Below are positions 16,189-24,435 of a DNA stretch of 64,000 bases, in pieces. The notes beneath the pieces are model-generated. The model had not been told where the DNA came from, did no database searches, and saw only the letters and a list, made by a program, of their open reading frames with translations. The translations under genes were made by a program, and so were the position numbers. Position 1 is the stretch's first letter. Each line of letters opens with the position of its first letter. The stretch lies in contig CAVSSL010000006.1 of NCBI GenBank assembly GCA_963730585.1, forward strand, positions 62,001 through 126,000, given 5' to 3'. The stretch comes from Pedococcus_A sp963730585 (GTDB lineage: Bacteria > Actinomycetota > Actinomycetes > Actinomycetales > Dermatophilaceae).

Positions 16189-17571
16189 GTGAAGTACGCA
16201 GAGCACATCGCCGACCTCGTCGGGAACACGCCCCTCGTCAAGCTCAACAACGTCACCCGGGACGCAGGCGTCGCCTGCACGGTCCTCGCCAAGGTGGAGT
16301 ACATGAACCCGGGCGGGTCCGTGAAGGACCGCATCGCCCTGCGCATGGTCGAGGCCGCGGAGGCCTCGGGCGAGCTCAAGCCCGGCGGCACCATCGTCGA
16401 GCCGACCTCCGGCAACACCGGCGTCGGGCTGGCCCTCGTCGCGCAGCGCAAGGGCTACAAGTGTGTCTTCGTCTGCCCGGACAAGGTCTCGCAGGACAAG
16501 CGCGACGTGCTCAAGGCCTACGGTGCCGAGGTCGTGGTGTGCCCCACCGCGGTCGCGCCGGACCACCCCGACTCCTACTACTCGGTCTCCGACCGGCTCG
16601 TGAAGGAGATCGACGGCGCCTGGAAGCCCAACCAGTACGCCAACCCCGAGGGCCCCAACTCGCACTACGCCACGACCGGCCCGGAGATCTGGGAGGACAC
16701 CGACGGCGAGGTGACGCACTTCGTCGCCGGCGTCGGCACGGGCGGCACCATCACCGGCACGGGTCGCTACCTGCGCGAGGTCTCCGAGGACCGCGAGGGC
16801 GGCCGGGTGCAGATCATCGGCGCCGACCCCGAGGGATCGGTCTACTCCGGCGGCTCGGGCCGCCCCTACCTCGTCGAGGGCGTCGGCGAGGACTTCTGGC
16901 CGAGCGCCTACGACCCGAAGGTCGTCGACCAGGTGATCGCCGTCAGCGACGCCGACTCCTTCGAGATGACCCGCCGCCTCGCCCGCGAGGAGGGCCTGCT
17001 CGTCGGCGGTTCCTGCGGCATGGCGGTCGTGGCCGCCCTGCGCGCAGCCAAGGACCTGCCGGCCGACGCCATCGTCGTGGTGCTGCTGCCCGACTCCGGG
17101 CGCGGTTACATGTCGAAGATCTTCAACGACGAGTGGATGAGCTCCTACGGCTTCATGAAGGCCGCAGGCGAGGCCACCGTCGGCGAGGTGCTGCACAAGA
17201 AGGCCGGTGACATCCCCGCCCTGGTGCACACGCACCCGACCGAGACCGTGCGCGACGCCATCGAGATCCTGCACGAGTACGGCGTCTCGCAGATGCCCGT
17301 CGTCAAGGCCGAGCCGCCGGTCATGGCCGGCGAGGTGGCCGGCGCGGTCAGCGAGCGCTCGCTGCTGGAGAAGCTCTTCGCCGGCAAGGCGCACCTGACC
17401 GACCCGGTGGAGCAGCACATGGAGCCGTCGCTGCCGCTGGTCGGCGCCGGCCAGCCGATCGCCGAGGCGCGCCACGAGCTGGAGACCGCCGACGCGATCA
17501 TGGTCGTCGAGGACGGCAAGCCCGTGGGTGTGCTCACGCGCGCCGACCTGCTGGCGTCGCTCGTCGACTGA
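16189..17571 (+). CDS. cbs: Cystathionine beta-synthase
   Basis: PLP enzyme joining serine (or O-acetylserine) and homocysteine into cystathionine. The fold type II Lys is Lys46 in NPGGSVKDR; SGNTGVG binds the substrate carboxylate and GTGGTITG binds phosphate. Residues about 335-460 form a pair of CBS domains (DIPALVHTHPTETV..., VLTRADLL), the regulatory module. GTG 16189 is preferred because AGAGGA ends eight bases upstream; ATG 16180 would overlap that site. Product is 460 residues. In M. tuberculosis cbs lies close to metB, but here about 8 kb of other genes intervene. Confidence 0.96.
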   Translation: MKYAEHIADLVGNTPLVKLNNVTRDAGVACTVLAKVEYMNPGGSVKDRIALRMVEAAEASGELKPGGTIVEPTSGNTGVGLALVAQRKGYKCVFVCPDKVSQDKRDVLKAYGAEVVVCPTAVAPDHPDSYYSVSDRLVKEIDGAWKPNQYANPEGPNSHYATTGPEIWEDTDGEVTHFVAGVGTGGTITGTGRYLREVSEDREGGRVQIIGADPEGSVYSGGSGRPYLVEGVGEDFWPSAYDPKVVDQVIAVSDADSFEMTRRLAREEGLLVGGSCGMAVVAALRAAKDLPADAIVVVLLPDSGRGYMSKIFNDEWMSSYGFMKAAGEATVGEVLHKKAGDIPALVHTHPTETVRDAIEILHEYGVSQMPVVKAEPPVMAGEVAGAVSERSLLEKLFAGKAHLTDPVEQHMEPSLPLVGAGQPIAEARHELETADAIMVVEDGKPVGVLTRADLLASLVD

Positions 17572-17599
17572 TCGCGCTGCGCGACAACGCGTCTCAGTT

Positions 17600-18492
17600 T
17601 CAGCGGAGGCGCCGGGCCATCTCCGGGCTCGGCGCCTCCGCCGTTCCCGGGTGGAAGATCCCGGCGAGGGCCTCGACGCCGTCGACCAGCCGGGGCCCCG
17701 GGCGGGCGAACGACGCGTTCGCGTCGACCGCCCAGACCGGTATGCCGTCGGGCAGGCGGCCGTCGTCGATCGCCTTCTGCGCCAACGCCGTTGCGCCGTC
17801 GAGGTGGTAGCCGCACGGGGCGGCGACGATGACGTCGGGGGCACTCTCGCGCACCGCCTCCCAGGTGGTGCGCGCGGACTTCTCACCCGGCATACCAAGG
17901 CAGTTCAGGCCCTCCGGCGGCGGTCACCATCTCGGGCACCCAGTGCCCGGGGGCGAAGGGTGGGTCGGTCCACTCGAGGACGAGTGCACGCGGCATACGC
18001 TTGTCCTGCAACGGCTTTCGCGACACGGGCGAGTCGCTGCCGCAGGTCGGCGACGATCTCGTCAGCCCGGTCGCGGGTGCCGGTGGCGTCGCCGAGCGTC
18101 GTGATGGAGGTGAGCACCTCGTCGAGGGTGTGCGGGTCGATGGTGAGCACCTCGGCGCGGCAGCCGAGGTAGTCGAGGGCGTCGTCGACCTTGCTGACGT
18201 CGACGGCGCAGACGGCGCACAGGTCCTGGGTGACGACGAGGTCGGCATCGAGCTCGGCGAGGGCCCCGGCGTCGAGGTGGTAGAGGTCCTCGCCGGCGTG
18301 CATGGCCCGGGTGACGAAGTCGTCGATCTCGTGCGGGCTCAGCCCCTCGGGGATGGCGGTCGTCGAGACGATCCGGCGGGTGCGCGCCTCCACGGGGTAG
18401 TCGCACTCGAAGGTCACCCCGACGACCTGGTCGCCCGCGCCGAGCGCGAACAGGATCTCGGTGGTCGAGGGCAGGAGCGACACTGTCCGCAT
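17600..18492 (-). pseudogene. Cobalamin-binding (BtuF-like) protein gene with two frameshifts
   Basis: The start (ATG 18492, MRTVSLLPSTTEILFALGAG...FECDYP) matches the cytosolic BtuF-like family. After about residue 165, near 18000, the family sequence (RALVLEWTDPPFAPGHWVPEM) continues one base later. Near 17900 it moves one base later again, to GLNCLGMPGEKS...APCGYHL, and ends at 17600. Two single extra bases explain this. Each lies close to a copy of the GTATGCCG octamer (17992, 17889). Without them the product would be about 296 residues. Either a decayed gene or two sequence errors. Confidence 0.8.
17604..17640. terminator. Hairpin downstream of cbs
   Basis: CGGAGGCGCCG (17604-17614) pairs perfectly with CGGCGCCTCCG (17630-17640). 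It lies about 30 bases after the cbs stop and inside the 3' end of the convergent btuF-like gene, so it may end both transcripts. No U-tract. Confidence 0.55.
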
Positions 18493-18994
18493 GGACCTGA
18501 CCCTACGGGAGCTCAGCAGCGGCGACGAGGACGTGCTCCAGGCCCTCCTGGAGTCCGACCCCGACTACACGGTGCGGGTCACGGGCTACCCGCCGGGACC
18601 ATCGGACGCGCTGAGCCTGCTCATGATGCGGCCCGAGTCGGTGCCCGAGTCGCACAAGGTCGTCCTCGGCCTCTTCGACGGCGACGAGCTGGTCGCGGTC
18701 GTCGACCTGCTGCGCGGCTACCCGGAGCCGTCGTTCGTCTTCGTCGGCCTCCTCCTGGTGCACGGCTCCCGGCAGGGTCGCGGCGTGGGGGCGGCGGCCA
18801 TGGCCGCCGTCGAGCGGTATGCCGGGCAGTGGCCGGAGGCGCGCCGGTTCCGGCTCGCGGTCGTGGACACCAACGCCGCCGTGCTCGGGTTCTGGCGCCG
18901 GATGGGGTTCGAGCCCACCGGGGAGACCAGGCCGTACCGGTACGACCACCTGGAGTCGACCACCCGGCTCTACGAGAGGGACCTGACCCGCTGA
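18491..18994 (+). CDS. GNAT-family N-acetyltransferase
   Basis: A 167-residue GNAT protein: the acetyl-CoA pyrophosphate loop is SRQGRGVGAAAM and the C-terminal NAAVLGFWRRMGFEPTGE is the usual strand-helix of the fold. Substrate unknown. The ATG at 18491 shares a CATG with the start of the divergent btuF-like gene; an upstream in-frame GTG (18461) is less likely. Confidence 0.9.
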   Translation: MDLTLRELSSGDEDVLQALLESDPDYTVRVTGYPPGPSDALSLLMMRPESVPESHKVVLGLFDGDELVAVVDLLRGYPEPSFVFVGLLLVHGSRQGRGVGAAAMAAVERYAGQWPEARRFRLAVVDTNAAVLGFWRRMGFEPTGETRPYRYDHLESTTRLYERDLTR

Positions 18995-19025
18995 CGAGCA
19001 CGAGGAGCCGTCCTACCCTCAACGC

Positions 19026-19559
19026 ATGGACCCGTACGAGTCCCTGGTCGAGAGGCAGATCCGCGAGGCGCAGGAGCGCGGCGAGTTCGACAACCTGCCC
19101 GGGGCCGGGAAGCCGCTGAGGGGCCTGGAGTCGGAGGACCCCGACTGGTGGGTCAAGCAGCTGGTGCAGCGCGAGGGGATCGACCTGACCGACGCGATGC
19201 CGCCGGCACTGGCGCTGCGGAAGGAGGCTGCCGGGTTCCCGCACTCGCTGCTCGACCTGCGCACCGAGGAGTCGGTGCGGGCGGTGCTCGAGGACTTCAA
19301 CCGCCGGGTCAGGCTCGACCGCCTGCGCCCGGCTGTGGGCCCCTTCCCGCCGATGCTGGCCAGGACCGTCGACGTGGACGAGCTGGTGGCGCAGTGGCAG
19401 GTCCTGCGGGCGCAGCGGGGACAGGAGGAGGGCGAGGAGGAGCGGGTGGTGCCCCGGTTGGCGCCGGGGACGAGGGCCCTTCCTGCCCATCCGTCCCTGG
19501 CCCGGTACGACTCCGAGCCGTGGTGGCGCCGGCTCCTGGACCTGGTGCGAGGACGCTGA
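19026..19559 (+). CDS. DUF1992 (DnaJ-homologue subfamily C member 28-type) protein
   Basis: The N-terminal 70 residues (SLVERQIREAQERGEFDNLPGAGKPL) are the DUF1992 domain, found in DNAJC28-like proteins but here without a J domain. Residues about 75-120 are helical; a variable acidic linker follows and the protein ends WWRRLLDLVRGR. Length 177. TACCCT at 19014-19019 is six bases before the ATG, suggesting a leaderless transcript. Function unknown. Confidence 0.88.
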   Translation: MDPYESLVERQIREAQERGEFDNLPGAGKPLRGLESEDPDWWVKQLVQREGIDLTDAMPPALALRKEAAGFPHSLLDLRTEESVRAVLEDFNRRVRLDRLRPAVGPFPPMLARTVDVDELVAQWQVLRAQRGQEEGEEERVVPRLAPGTRALPAHPSLARYDSEPWWRRLLDLVRGR

Positions 19560-19622
19560 TCCGTCGTTGGAGCGAGGCTGTGGGCGGTGCGGCACGATGG
19601 CATCCATGAGCGCGGGTGACCG

Positions 19623-19859
19623 GTGAGCGGGGACGAGGTGTTCAAGGACCTGCCGTGGCCGTTCCCCCACGGGCGGTTCCCGGCCGCGCTCGGGGTCGTG
19701 GTCCAGCGGACTGTCCTGTCCGGAGAGCGTCCGGCGCTGGAGGTCGGTCACCTGCCCCTTGGCTGGGTCGCCACCAGATCCGCCCCTGGTCAACCGTGGC
19801 GCCGAGCACTGCTCCGCTGGTTGGGCGATGACGAGGAGTTCTCGCCCGTCCGCAGCTGA
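19623..19859 (+). CDS. Small hypothetical protein
   Basis: A 78-residue product from a GTG, with aromatic/proline-rich start (VFKDLPWPFPHGRFP) and an Arg/Trp-rich end. No family recognised. It sits between the DUF1992 gene and the DUF222/HNH gene. Codon use is less typical than that of neighbours, so it may be an accessory or spurious frame. Confidence 0.45.
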   Translation: MSGDEVFKDLPWPFPHGRFPAALGVVVQRTVLSGERPALEVGHLPLGWVATRSAPGQPWRRALLRWLGDDEEFSPVRS

Positions 19860-19896
19860 GCCCCCGAGGGGCCCGGTCTTCCTGCGCGAAGTTGGG

Positions 19897-19919
19897 TTGT
19901 CAGACCTCTCTCCTAGAGT
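19897..19919 (+). promoter_or_regulatory. PafBC/RecA-NDp-type DNA-damage promoter for the DUF222/HNH gene
   Basis: TTGTCAGAC (19897-19905), eight bases, then TAGAGT (19914-19919) fits the LexA-independent damage promoter TTGTCRGTG-N8-TANNNT known from mycobacteria. It lies 36 bases before the ATG at 19956, with GAGGGGGA in between. Identification is by sequence match only. Confidence 0.75.
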
Positions 19920-19955
19920 TGTTCCCACGTTCGAGGACGAGCGTGAGGGGGAGCG

Positions 19956-21431
19956 ATGGCACGGGATCCGAAGGCGTTCGGCGGTGGCGCGGCTGCGTCC
20001 GGTAACCGCGCGTCGGCGTCCCTGCCGAGCGCACCGCCCCTCACCACCGCGGAGCTGGCGGCGTTCCTCGGGAGGCTGCCCACACTCGACACCGCGGTCC
20101 CGGACGCCGAGCGGGTCGACCAGCTCGGCCTGTTGGAGTCGATCAAGCACGCGTGCGCCGGCGCGCAGGCAACTGTGGCGGTGGCGTTCGACGCCTCGCA
20201 GCGGGAGGCCCAGGCCGTGGCCGGTGTCCCGGCCCGCAAACGCGGCATGGGTGTGGCCGCCCAGGTGGCCCTTGCCCGGCGCGAGCCGGCCTCCCGTGGG
20301 TCGCGGCACCTCGGGCTGGCCAAGGCGTTGGACGCCGAGCTGCCCCACACCGGGGAGCACCTGCGCCACGGGCGGGTCAGCGAATGGCGGGCCACCGTCG
20401 TCGCCCGCGAAACCGCGTGCCTGTCAGCCGAGGACCGTCGCAGGGTCGACGCCGCCCTGGCTGCGGACCTGCCGAGACTGGGCGACCGGCAGGTCGAGGC
20501 CCGCGCCAAGGCTCTGGCCGTGCAGGCCGACGCCGCGTCGGTGGTCCGGCGTGCCGCCAAGGCCCGCGCTGACCGGCGGGTCTGGCTGCGCCCCGCGCCG
20601 GACACCATGACCTACCTGACCGCGCTGCTGCCGGTCGAGCAGGGTGTGGCCGCGATCGCCGCGCTGAAGGCTGCCGTCGGCACCGCCCGCGCCACCAAGG
20701 AGGGCGCCGAGCCGGATACCCGCGGTGACGGTCAGGTCATGGCGGACACCCTCGTGGAACGCCTCACCGGGCAGGCAACAGCAGCCGCGGTGCCGCTCGA
20801 GGTCCAGCTCGTCATGCCCGCTGAGACCCTCCTCGGCGAGGGCGATGAACCCGGCGTGCTGCCCGGCGGTCACCCGGTCCCAGCCGCGTTCGCCCGTCGC
20901 CTCCTGGCCGACTGCGCCGACGCGTGGGACGCCGCCGGTGGCGCCGGTGCCCTGCTGGCCCTGCGCCGGCTGTTCACCACCCCCACCGGCGACCAACTCG
21001 TCTCGCTGGACTCCCGGCGCCGGGTCTTCGACGGCCAGCTGCGCCGGTTCCTCACCCTGCGCGACCAGACCTGCCGCACCCCGTGGTGCGACGCTCCGAT
21101 CCGCCACGGCGACCATGTCGTGCCCGACCGGGCGGGCGGCCCGACCAGCGCCACCAACGGCCAGGGCCTGTGCGAGGCGTGCAACCACGCCAAGGAGGCG
21201 CCCGGCTGGGTCGCGACCACCATCGACCCGGGGCCCACCGCAGCCCGACCCGGTGCGCCCCCGCACCGGGTGCGCACCATCACCCCCACCGGGCACACCT
21301 ACGACTCGGCCGCCCCACCGCTCCTACCCACCCGGGGGGACCCGCGCCGGGTGAACCCATGGCGTGACAACGTCATCACGCTCCCGTGGGTGGAGCGGTC
21401 CCGGCTGCCCGACCTGCTCGACAGCGCCTGA
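19956..21431 (+). CDS. DUF222 / 13E12-repeat HNH endonuclease
   Basis: A 491-residue protein: residues about 30-330 are the helical DUF222 (13E12 repeat) region, and residues about 365-415 an HNH nuclease motif with CRTPWCDAPIRHGDHVVP, then GGPTSATNGQGLCEACNHAKE. Two CxxxC/CxxC pairs likely bind a structural zinc. Such proteins occur in many copies in actinobacteria and behave as mobile or variable genes. A damage-type promoter precedes it, as is known for 13E12 genes in mycobacteria. The surrounding 4.8 kb lacks the genome-wide octamer. Nuclease role is inferred. Confidence 0.93.
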   Translation: MARDPKAFGGGAAASGNRASASLPSAPPLTTAELAAFLGRLPTLDTAVPDAERVDQLGLLESIKHACAGAQATVAVAFDASQREAQAVAGVPARKRGMGVAAQVALARREPASRGSRHLGLAKALDAELPHTGEHLRHGRVSEWRATVVARETACLSAEDRRRVDAALAADLPRLGDRQVEARAKALAVQADAASVVRRAAKARADRRVWLRPAPDTMTYLTALLPVEQGVAAIAALKAAVGTARATKEGAEPDTRGDGQVMADTLVERLTGQATAAAVPLEVQLVMPAETLLGEGDEPGVLPGGHPVPAAFARRLLADCADAWDAAGGAGALLALRRLFTTPTGDQLVSLDSRRRVFDGQLRRFLTLRDQTCRTPWCDAPIRHGDHVVPDRAGGPTSATNGQGLCEACNHAKEAPGWVATTIDPGPTAARPGAPPHRVRTITPTGHTYDSAAPPLLPTRGDPRRVNPWRDNVITLPWVERSRLPDLLDSA

Positions 21432-21447
21432 CCGCGAACCGCCCGCT

Positions 21448-21939
21448 CTAGCGGAGCGGCAGGAACATCATGTGCAGGCCGACCTTGCCGTGCCGGCGTG
21501 ACTCGAACGCGGCCGGTACGGTGCCCAGCACCTCGAAGCCGAGGCTCTTCCAGAGTGCGACCGCCGCCGTGTTGGTCTCGACGACGGCGTTGAACTGGAT
21601 GCCGTCGTAGCCCTGCTCGCGGTGCCAGGCGACGACGTGCTCGCCGAGCGCCCGTCCGACGCCACAGCCGCGGGCATCCGACGAGACCATGAAGCTTGCC
21701 GTGCCGATGTGGGCGCCGCGGGCCGGCCGGTTAGGGCCCATCTTGGCGGTGCCCAGAACGCGGCCCTCGTCGTCGATGGCGACCACGGTGCGGCCGGGTG
21801 GCTGCTCGAACCACCAGGCGCGGACACCGTCGTCGTCGAGATCCTCGGGGAAGGCGTAGGTCTCACCATCGGCGACGATCTCGCGGAAGAACGGGGCGAT
21901 GGCAGGCAGGTCGGCGTCAGTGGCCTCGCGGATCAGCAC
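21448..21939 (-). CDS. GNAT-family N-acetyltransferase
   Basis: A 163-residue GNAT enzyme: MVSSDARGCGVGRALGEH is the acetyl-CoA loop, and QFNAVVETNTAAVALWKSLGFEVLGTVPAAF is the C-terminal half (split over about 118-148). It resembles L-amino-acid or phosphinothricin-type acetyltransferases. GTG start at 21939. It is convergent with the HNH gene, 16 bases between stops. Confidence 0.9.
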   Translation of the reverse strand: MLIREATDADLPAIAPFFREIVADGETYAFPEDLDDDGVRAWWFEQPPGRTVVAIDDEGRVLGTAKMGPNRPARGAHIGTASFMVSSDARGCGVGRALGEHVVAWHREQGYDGIQFNAVVETNTAAVALWKSLGFEVLGTVPAAFESRRHGKVGLHMMFLPLR

Positions 21940-21999
21940 GCCGCGACGCTAGACAGTCCGACCGCAGGCGGCAAACGAGAATCCGGCTCCGTAGCCGCC

Positions 22000-22422
22000 T
22001 CAGGCGATAGCGTCGCGCAACGAGAAGCCGCGCGAGACCACCTGGTCCAGCCGCCGACCGAGAACCGTGCCGACCTGGAAGTGCTCCGCGATGTGGGTGA
22101 CCACGCCCACGACCTCGTCGAGGAACTCGCCGACCTCGGTCTCGCTCATCCGCGGGTTGATCCATCCCTGCGAGGTCAGTCCGGAGCGGTACGCCTCCCG
22201 CACCTCGGTCTCGGAGAGCGGCACGTCGGCGACCACGGCAGTGGTCGTGGCTCGCGCCGAGTTGAGCCCGCTGAACCCCCGCCCGCAGCCGCATCCACCG
22301 TCGGGGTCGTTCCGGTCGGTCGCGCACACCAATCCCAGGTAGACCAGCTCACCCGGTACACCCGCCGTGTAGTCACCGGCAACGTCGCCGTTGGTCGCCG
22401 TCGTGGCCCGTAGAACTCTCAT
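22000..22422 (-). CDS. Uncharacterised protein with Cys cluster, damage-type promoter
   Basis: A 140-residue product I cannot assign. It has a Cys-rich patch DPDGGCGCGRGFSGL at about residues 40-54 that could bind metal, then a helical C-terminus rich in Val/Glu (VGEFLDEVVGVVTHIAEHF). ATG 22422 is preceded by a perfect AAGGAGGT site. Upstream is a near-consensus PafBC-type promoter, so it may belong to the DNA-damage response with the nearby DUF222/HNH gene. Confidence 0.75.
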   Translation of the reverse strand: MRVLRATTATNGDVAGDYTAGVPGELVYLGLVCATDRNDPDGGCGCGRGFSGLNSARATTTAVVADVPLSETEVREAYRSGLTSQGWINPRMSETEVGEFLDEVVGVVTHIAEHFQVGTVLGRRLDQVVSRGFSLRDAIA

Positions 22423-22427
22423 GACTT

Positions 22428-22458
22428 ACCTCCTTCCCGGTCACGCTAGGAAGGAGGT
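22428..22458. repeat. Perfect inverted repeat pairing Shine-Dalgarno with anti-Shine-Dalgarno
   Basis: ACCTCCTTCC (22428-22437) and GGAAGGAGGT (22449-22458) are perfect complements, 11 bases apart. On the minus-strand mRNA the downstream arm is the ribosome site of the unknown gene. If transcription begins upstream of 22458, the site would be sequestered; from the predicted damage promoter it would be free. Confidence 0.7.
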
Positions 22459-22465
22459 CTGACAG
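22443..22465 (-). promoter_or_regulatory. PafBC/RecA-NDp-type promoter for the 140-residue unknown gene
   Basis: On the minus strand CTGTCAGAC (22465-22457), eight bases, then TAGCGT (22448-22443); one mismatch (first T to C) in the TTGTCRG core. Expected transcription start near 22436 leaves a short leader with a strong ribosome site before the ATG at 22422. Confidence 0.6.
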
Positions 22466-22500
22466 GCCACATTCACGACCGCCTGCGCCGGTGCGGTCGG

Positions 22501-22974
22501 TCAGCTGCCGCGGACTTCGGCGACGATCTCGCCGTCCTCATCGACCTCGCCCGTCGGCACGAAGCCCAGCGACGCGTACAGGCCAGCCGCGACGGCGTTG
22601 TGGGGGTGGTACGAGAGCCGGCTCGTCCAGTGACCCGGCTGGGCGCGGAACCAGTCGACCAGCGTCTGTGTCACCGCCCGGCCGAGGCCATGGCCCTGCT
22701 GCGAACGGTCGATGACCAGCCCGCCGATCCAGTGCGAGCCGTCGTCGTCGAGACCCCACATCACGTGGCCGACCACGTCCTCATCGGCGTAGACACCGAG
22801 CGAGGTCCAAGGTCCGCCACGCTCGGTCATGAGCATGTAACGCGCCGCCAGAGCGAAGACGAAGTCGCGCTGGTCGTCGGCAGGCGCCACGTCGGCCACC
22901 GCTCGCCAGTCCTCGCCGATCGGGCGCAGGGTGACGACGCGTCCGAGGTTGTCGCACAGTCCGGAGCTGATCAC
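22501..22974 (-). CDS. GNAT-family N-acetyltransferase
   Basis: A 157-residue GNAT protein. VIDRSQQGHGLGRAVTQTL is the acetyl-CoA site and YHPHNAVAAGLYASLGFVPTGEV the C-terminal half. It resembles diamine or spermidine acetyltransferases (SpeG-like) in the WIGGLVIDRSQQGHG pattern, but the substrate is unproven. GTG start at 22974. Confidence 0.9.
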   Translation of the reverse strand: MISSGLCDNLGRVVTLRPIGEDWRAVADVAPADDQRDFVFALAARYMLMTERGGPWTSLGVYADEDVVGHVMWGLDDDGSHWIGGLVIDRSQQGHGLGRAVTQTLVDWFRAQPGHWTSRLSYHPHNAVAAGLYASLGFVPTGEVDEDGEIVAEVRGS

Positions 22975-23019
22975 ACCGGGACCCTACGGCCCCGACCCCG
23001 ACCAGCGACCGAGGAACGG

Positions 23020-23727
23020 TCAGGCGGTCGGCGGCAGGACGTCCTGCTGCGACGGCACCTCGTCCTGCTTGAGCAGGCCCACCGGGCAGGTCATGCCGTT
23101 GGGTCCGTGGTTGCAGTAGCCGCCGGGGTTCTTGTGCAGGTACTGCTGGTGGTAGTCCTCGGCGTACCAGAACGTCCCGGCGTCCTTCGCGGACCGCAGC
23201 TCGGTGGTGATGGTGCCGAACCCGTTGTCCGTCAACACCTTCTGGAAGGCGTCGCGCGTTGCCCGGGCAGCCCGCTCCTGCTCGTCGGTCGTCCAGTAGA
23301 TCGCCGAGCGGTAGGCGGTGCCGATGTCGTTGCCCTGCCGGTTGCCCTGCGTCGCGTCGTGGTTCTCCCAGAACTCCTTGAGCAGCAGCTCAGGCGTCGT
23401 CTGCGACGGGTCGTAGGCGACCAGCACCGTCTCGGCGTGCCCGGTCATGCCCGTGCAGGTCTCCTCGTAGGTCGGGTTGGGCGTGAAGCCGCCCATGTAC
23501 CCGGCCGCGGTGGTCACGACGCCGGGCAGCCGCCAGAAGATCCGTTCGGCGCCCCAGAAGCACCCCATCGCGACGTACAGCACCTCGGTGCCCTCCGGCC
23601 ACGGCCCCTCGAGCGGGGTGCCGAGCACCTCGTGCCGGGCGGGCACGGCATACGGCCTGGTGGAGCGGCCCTTCAGGGCCGTCTCGGCGGTGGGCATGGT
23701 GGTCTTGGCTCGCGATCCGAACAGCAC
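23020..23727 (-). CDS. msrA: Peptide-methionine (S)-S-oxide reductase
   Basis: MsrA repairs methionine-S-sulfoxide. The catalytic Cys56 is in the motif GCFWG; CTGMTGHAE, QGNDIGTAYRSAIYW and YAEDYHQQYLHKNPGGYC complete the family, with resolving Cys residues near the C-terminus. Product is 235 residues, with about 30 extra N-terminal residues that vary in the family. GTG 23727 gives the longest form; ATG 23697 is an alternative start. Confidence 0.96.
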   Translation of the reverse strand: MLFGSRAKTTMPTAETALKGRSTRPYAVPARHEVLGTPLEGPWPEGTEVLYVAMGCFWGAERIFWRLPGVVTTAAGYMGGFTPNPTYEETCTGMTGHAETVLVAYDPSQTTPELLLKEFWENHDATQGNRQGNDIGTAYRSAIYWTTDEQERAARATRDAFQKVLTDNGFGTITTELRSAKDAGTFWYAEDYHQQYLHKNPGGYCNHGPNGMTCPVGLLKQDEVPSQQDVLPPTA

Positions 23728-23762
23728 CCCTCCATTGGAACACGCGGGGCTACGGTGCGCCC

Positions 23763-24401
23763 ATGCCCCTTGCCGCCCGTCGCCTCCCGCGGCGCGTGAT
23801 CCAGCTGTATGCCGGCCTGCTCGTCTTCGCGTTCGGCGAGGCCCTCATCGTGCGCGCGTCCCTGGGCGTCATCCCGTGGGACGTGCTGCACCAGGGCCTG
23901 GTCGAGCAGTTCGGCCTCACCATCGGCCAGTGGTCGATCATCATCGGCGCCGTCGTGCTGCTGCTGTGGATCCCGCTGCGCGAGCGGCCGGGGCTCGGCA
24001 CCGTCAGCAACGTCATCGTCATCGGCGCCGCCCTCGACATCTTCCTCGGCCTGCTGGCGACGCCCGGTTCGGTGTGGGTGCGTGGACTGTTTCTCGGACT
24101 GGGCATCCTCATCAACGGCGTGGCCACGGCGGCCTACATCGGCGCCCGGCTCGGGCCGGGTCCCCGCGACGGGCTCATGACCGGTCTGGTGCGCACCCGC
24201 GGCTGGTCGGTGCGGGTGGTGCGCACCGGCATCGAGGTCGCCGTCGTCGTCATCGGCTGGCTGCTCGGCGGCAACCTCGGCGTCGGCACCGTGCTCTTCG
24301 CGCTCGCGATCGGTCCAGTCGTGCACGTGGCCCTCCCGCTGCTCACCGTGCCGGAGGCACCGGTGCCCCCGGACGAGCCGCTGCCCGACTCGCCCCTGTA
24401 G
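23763..24401 (+). CDS. YczE/YitT-like integral membrane protein
   Basis: A 212-residue protein with five hydrophobic segments. The opening RRVIQLYAGLLVFAFGEALIVRASLGVIPWDVLHQGL (split over residues 10-46) and GARLGPGPRDGLMTGL are typical of the YczE/YyaS/YitT family of uncharacterised membrane proteins. TACGGT at 23751-23756 is six bases before ATG 23763, fitting a leaderless transcript. Divergent from msrA. Confidence 0.85.
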   Translation: MPLAARRLPRRVIQLYAGLLVFAFGEALIVRASLGVIPWDVLHQGLVEQFGLTIGQWSIIIGAVVLLLWIPLRERPGLGTVSNVIVIGAALDIFLGLLATPGSVWVRGLFLGLGILINGVATAAYIGARLGPGPRDGLMTGLVRTRGWSVRVVRTGIEVAVVVIGWLLGGNLGVGTVLFALAIGPVVHVALPLLTVPEAPVPPDEPLPDSPL

Positions 24402-24435
24402 TTGGGCAGGAACAGCGTCCGGCAGGATGCGGCAC

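Noticed and set aside
18824..23646. Lack of the octamer in 18.8-23.6 kb and 9.2-14.9 kb as proof of recent transfer
   Set aside because: With a mean spacing near 1.5 kb, gaps of 5-6 kb are not clearly improbable; only suggestive.
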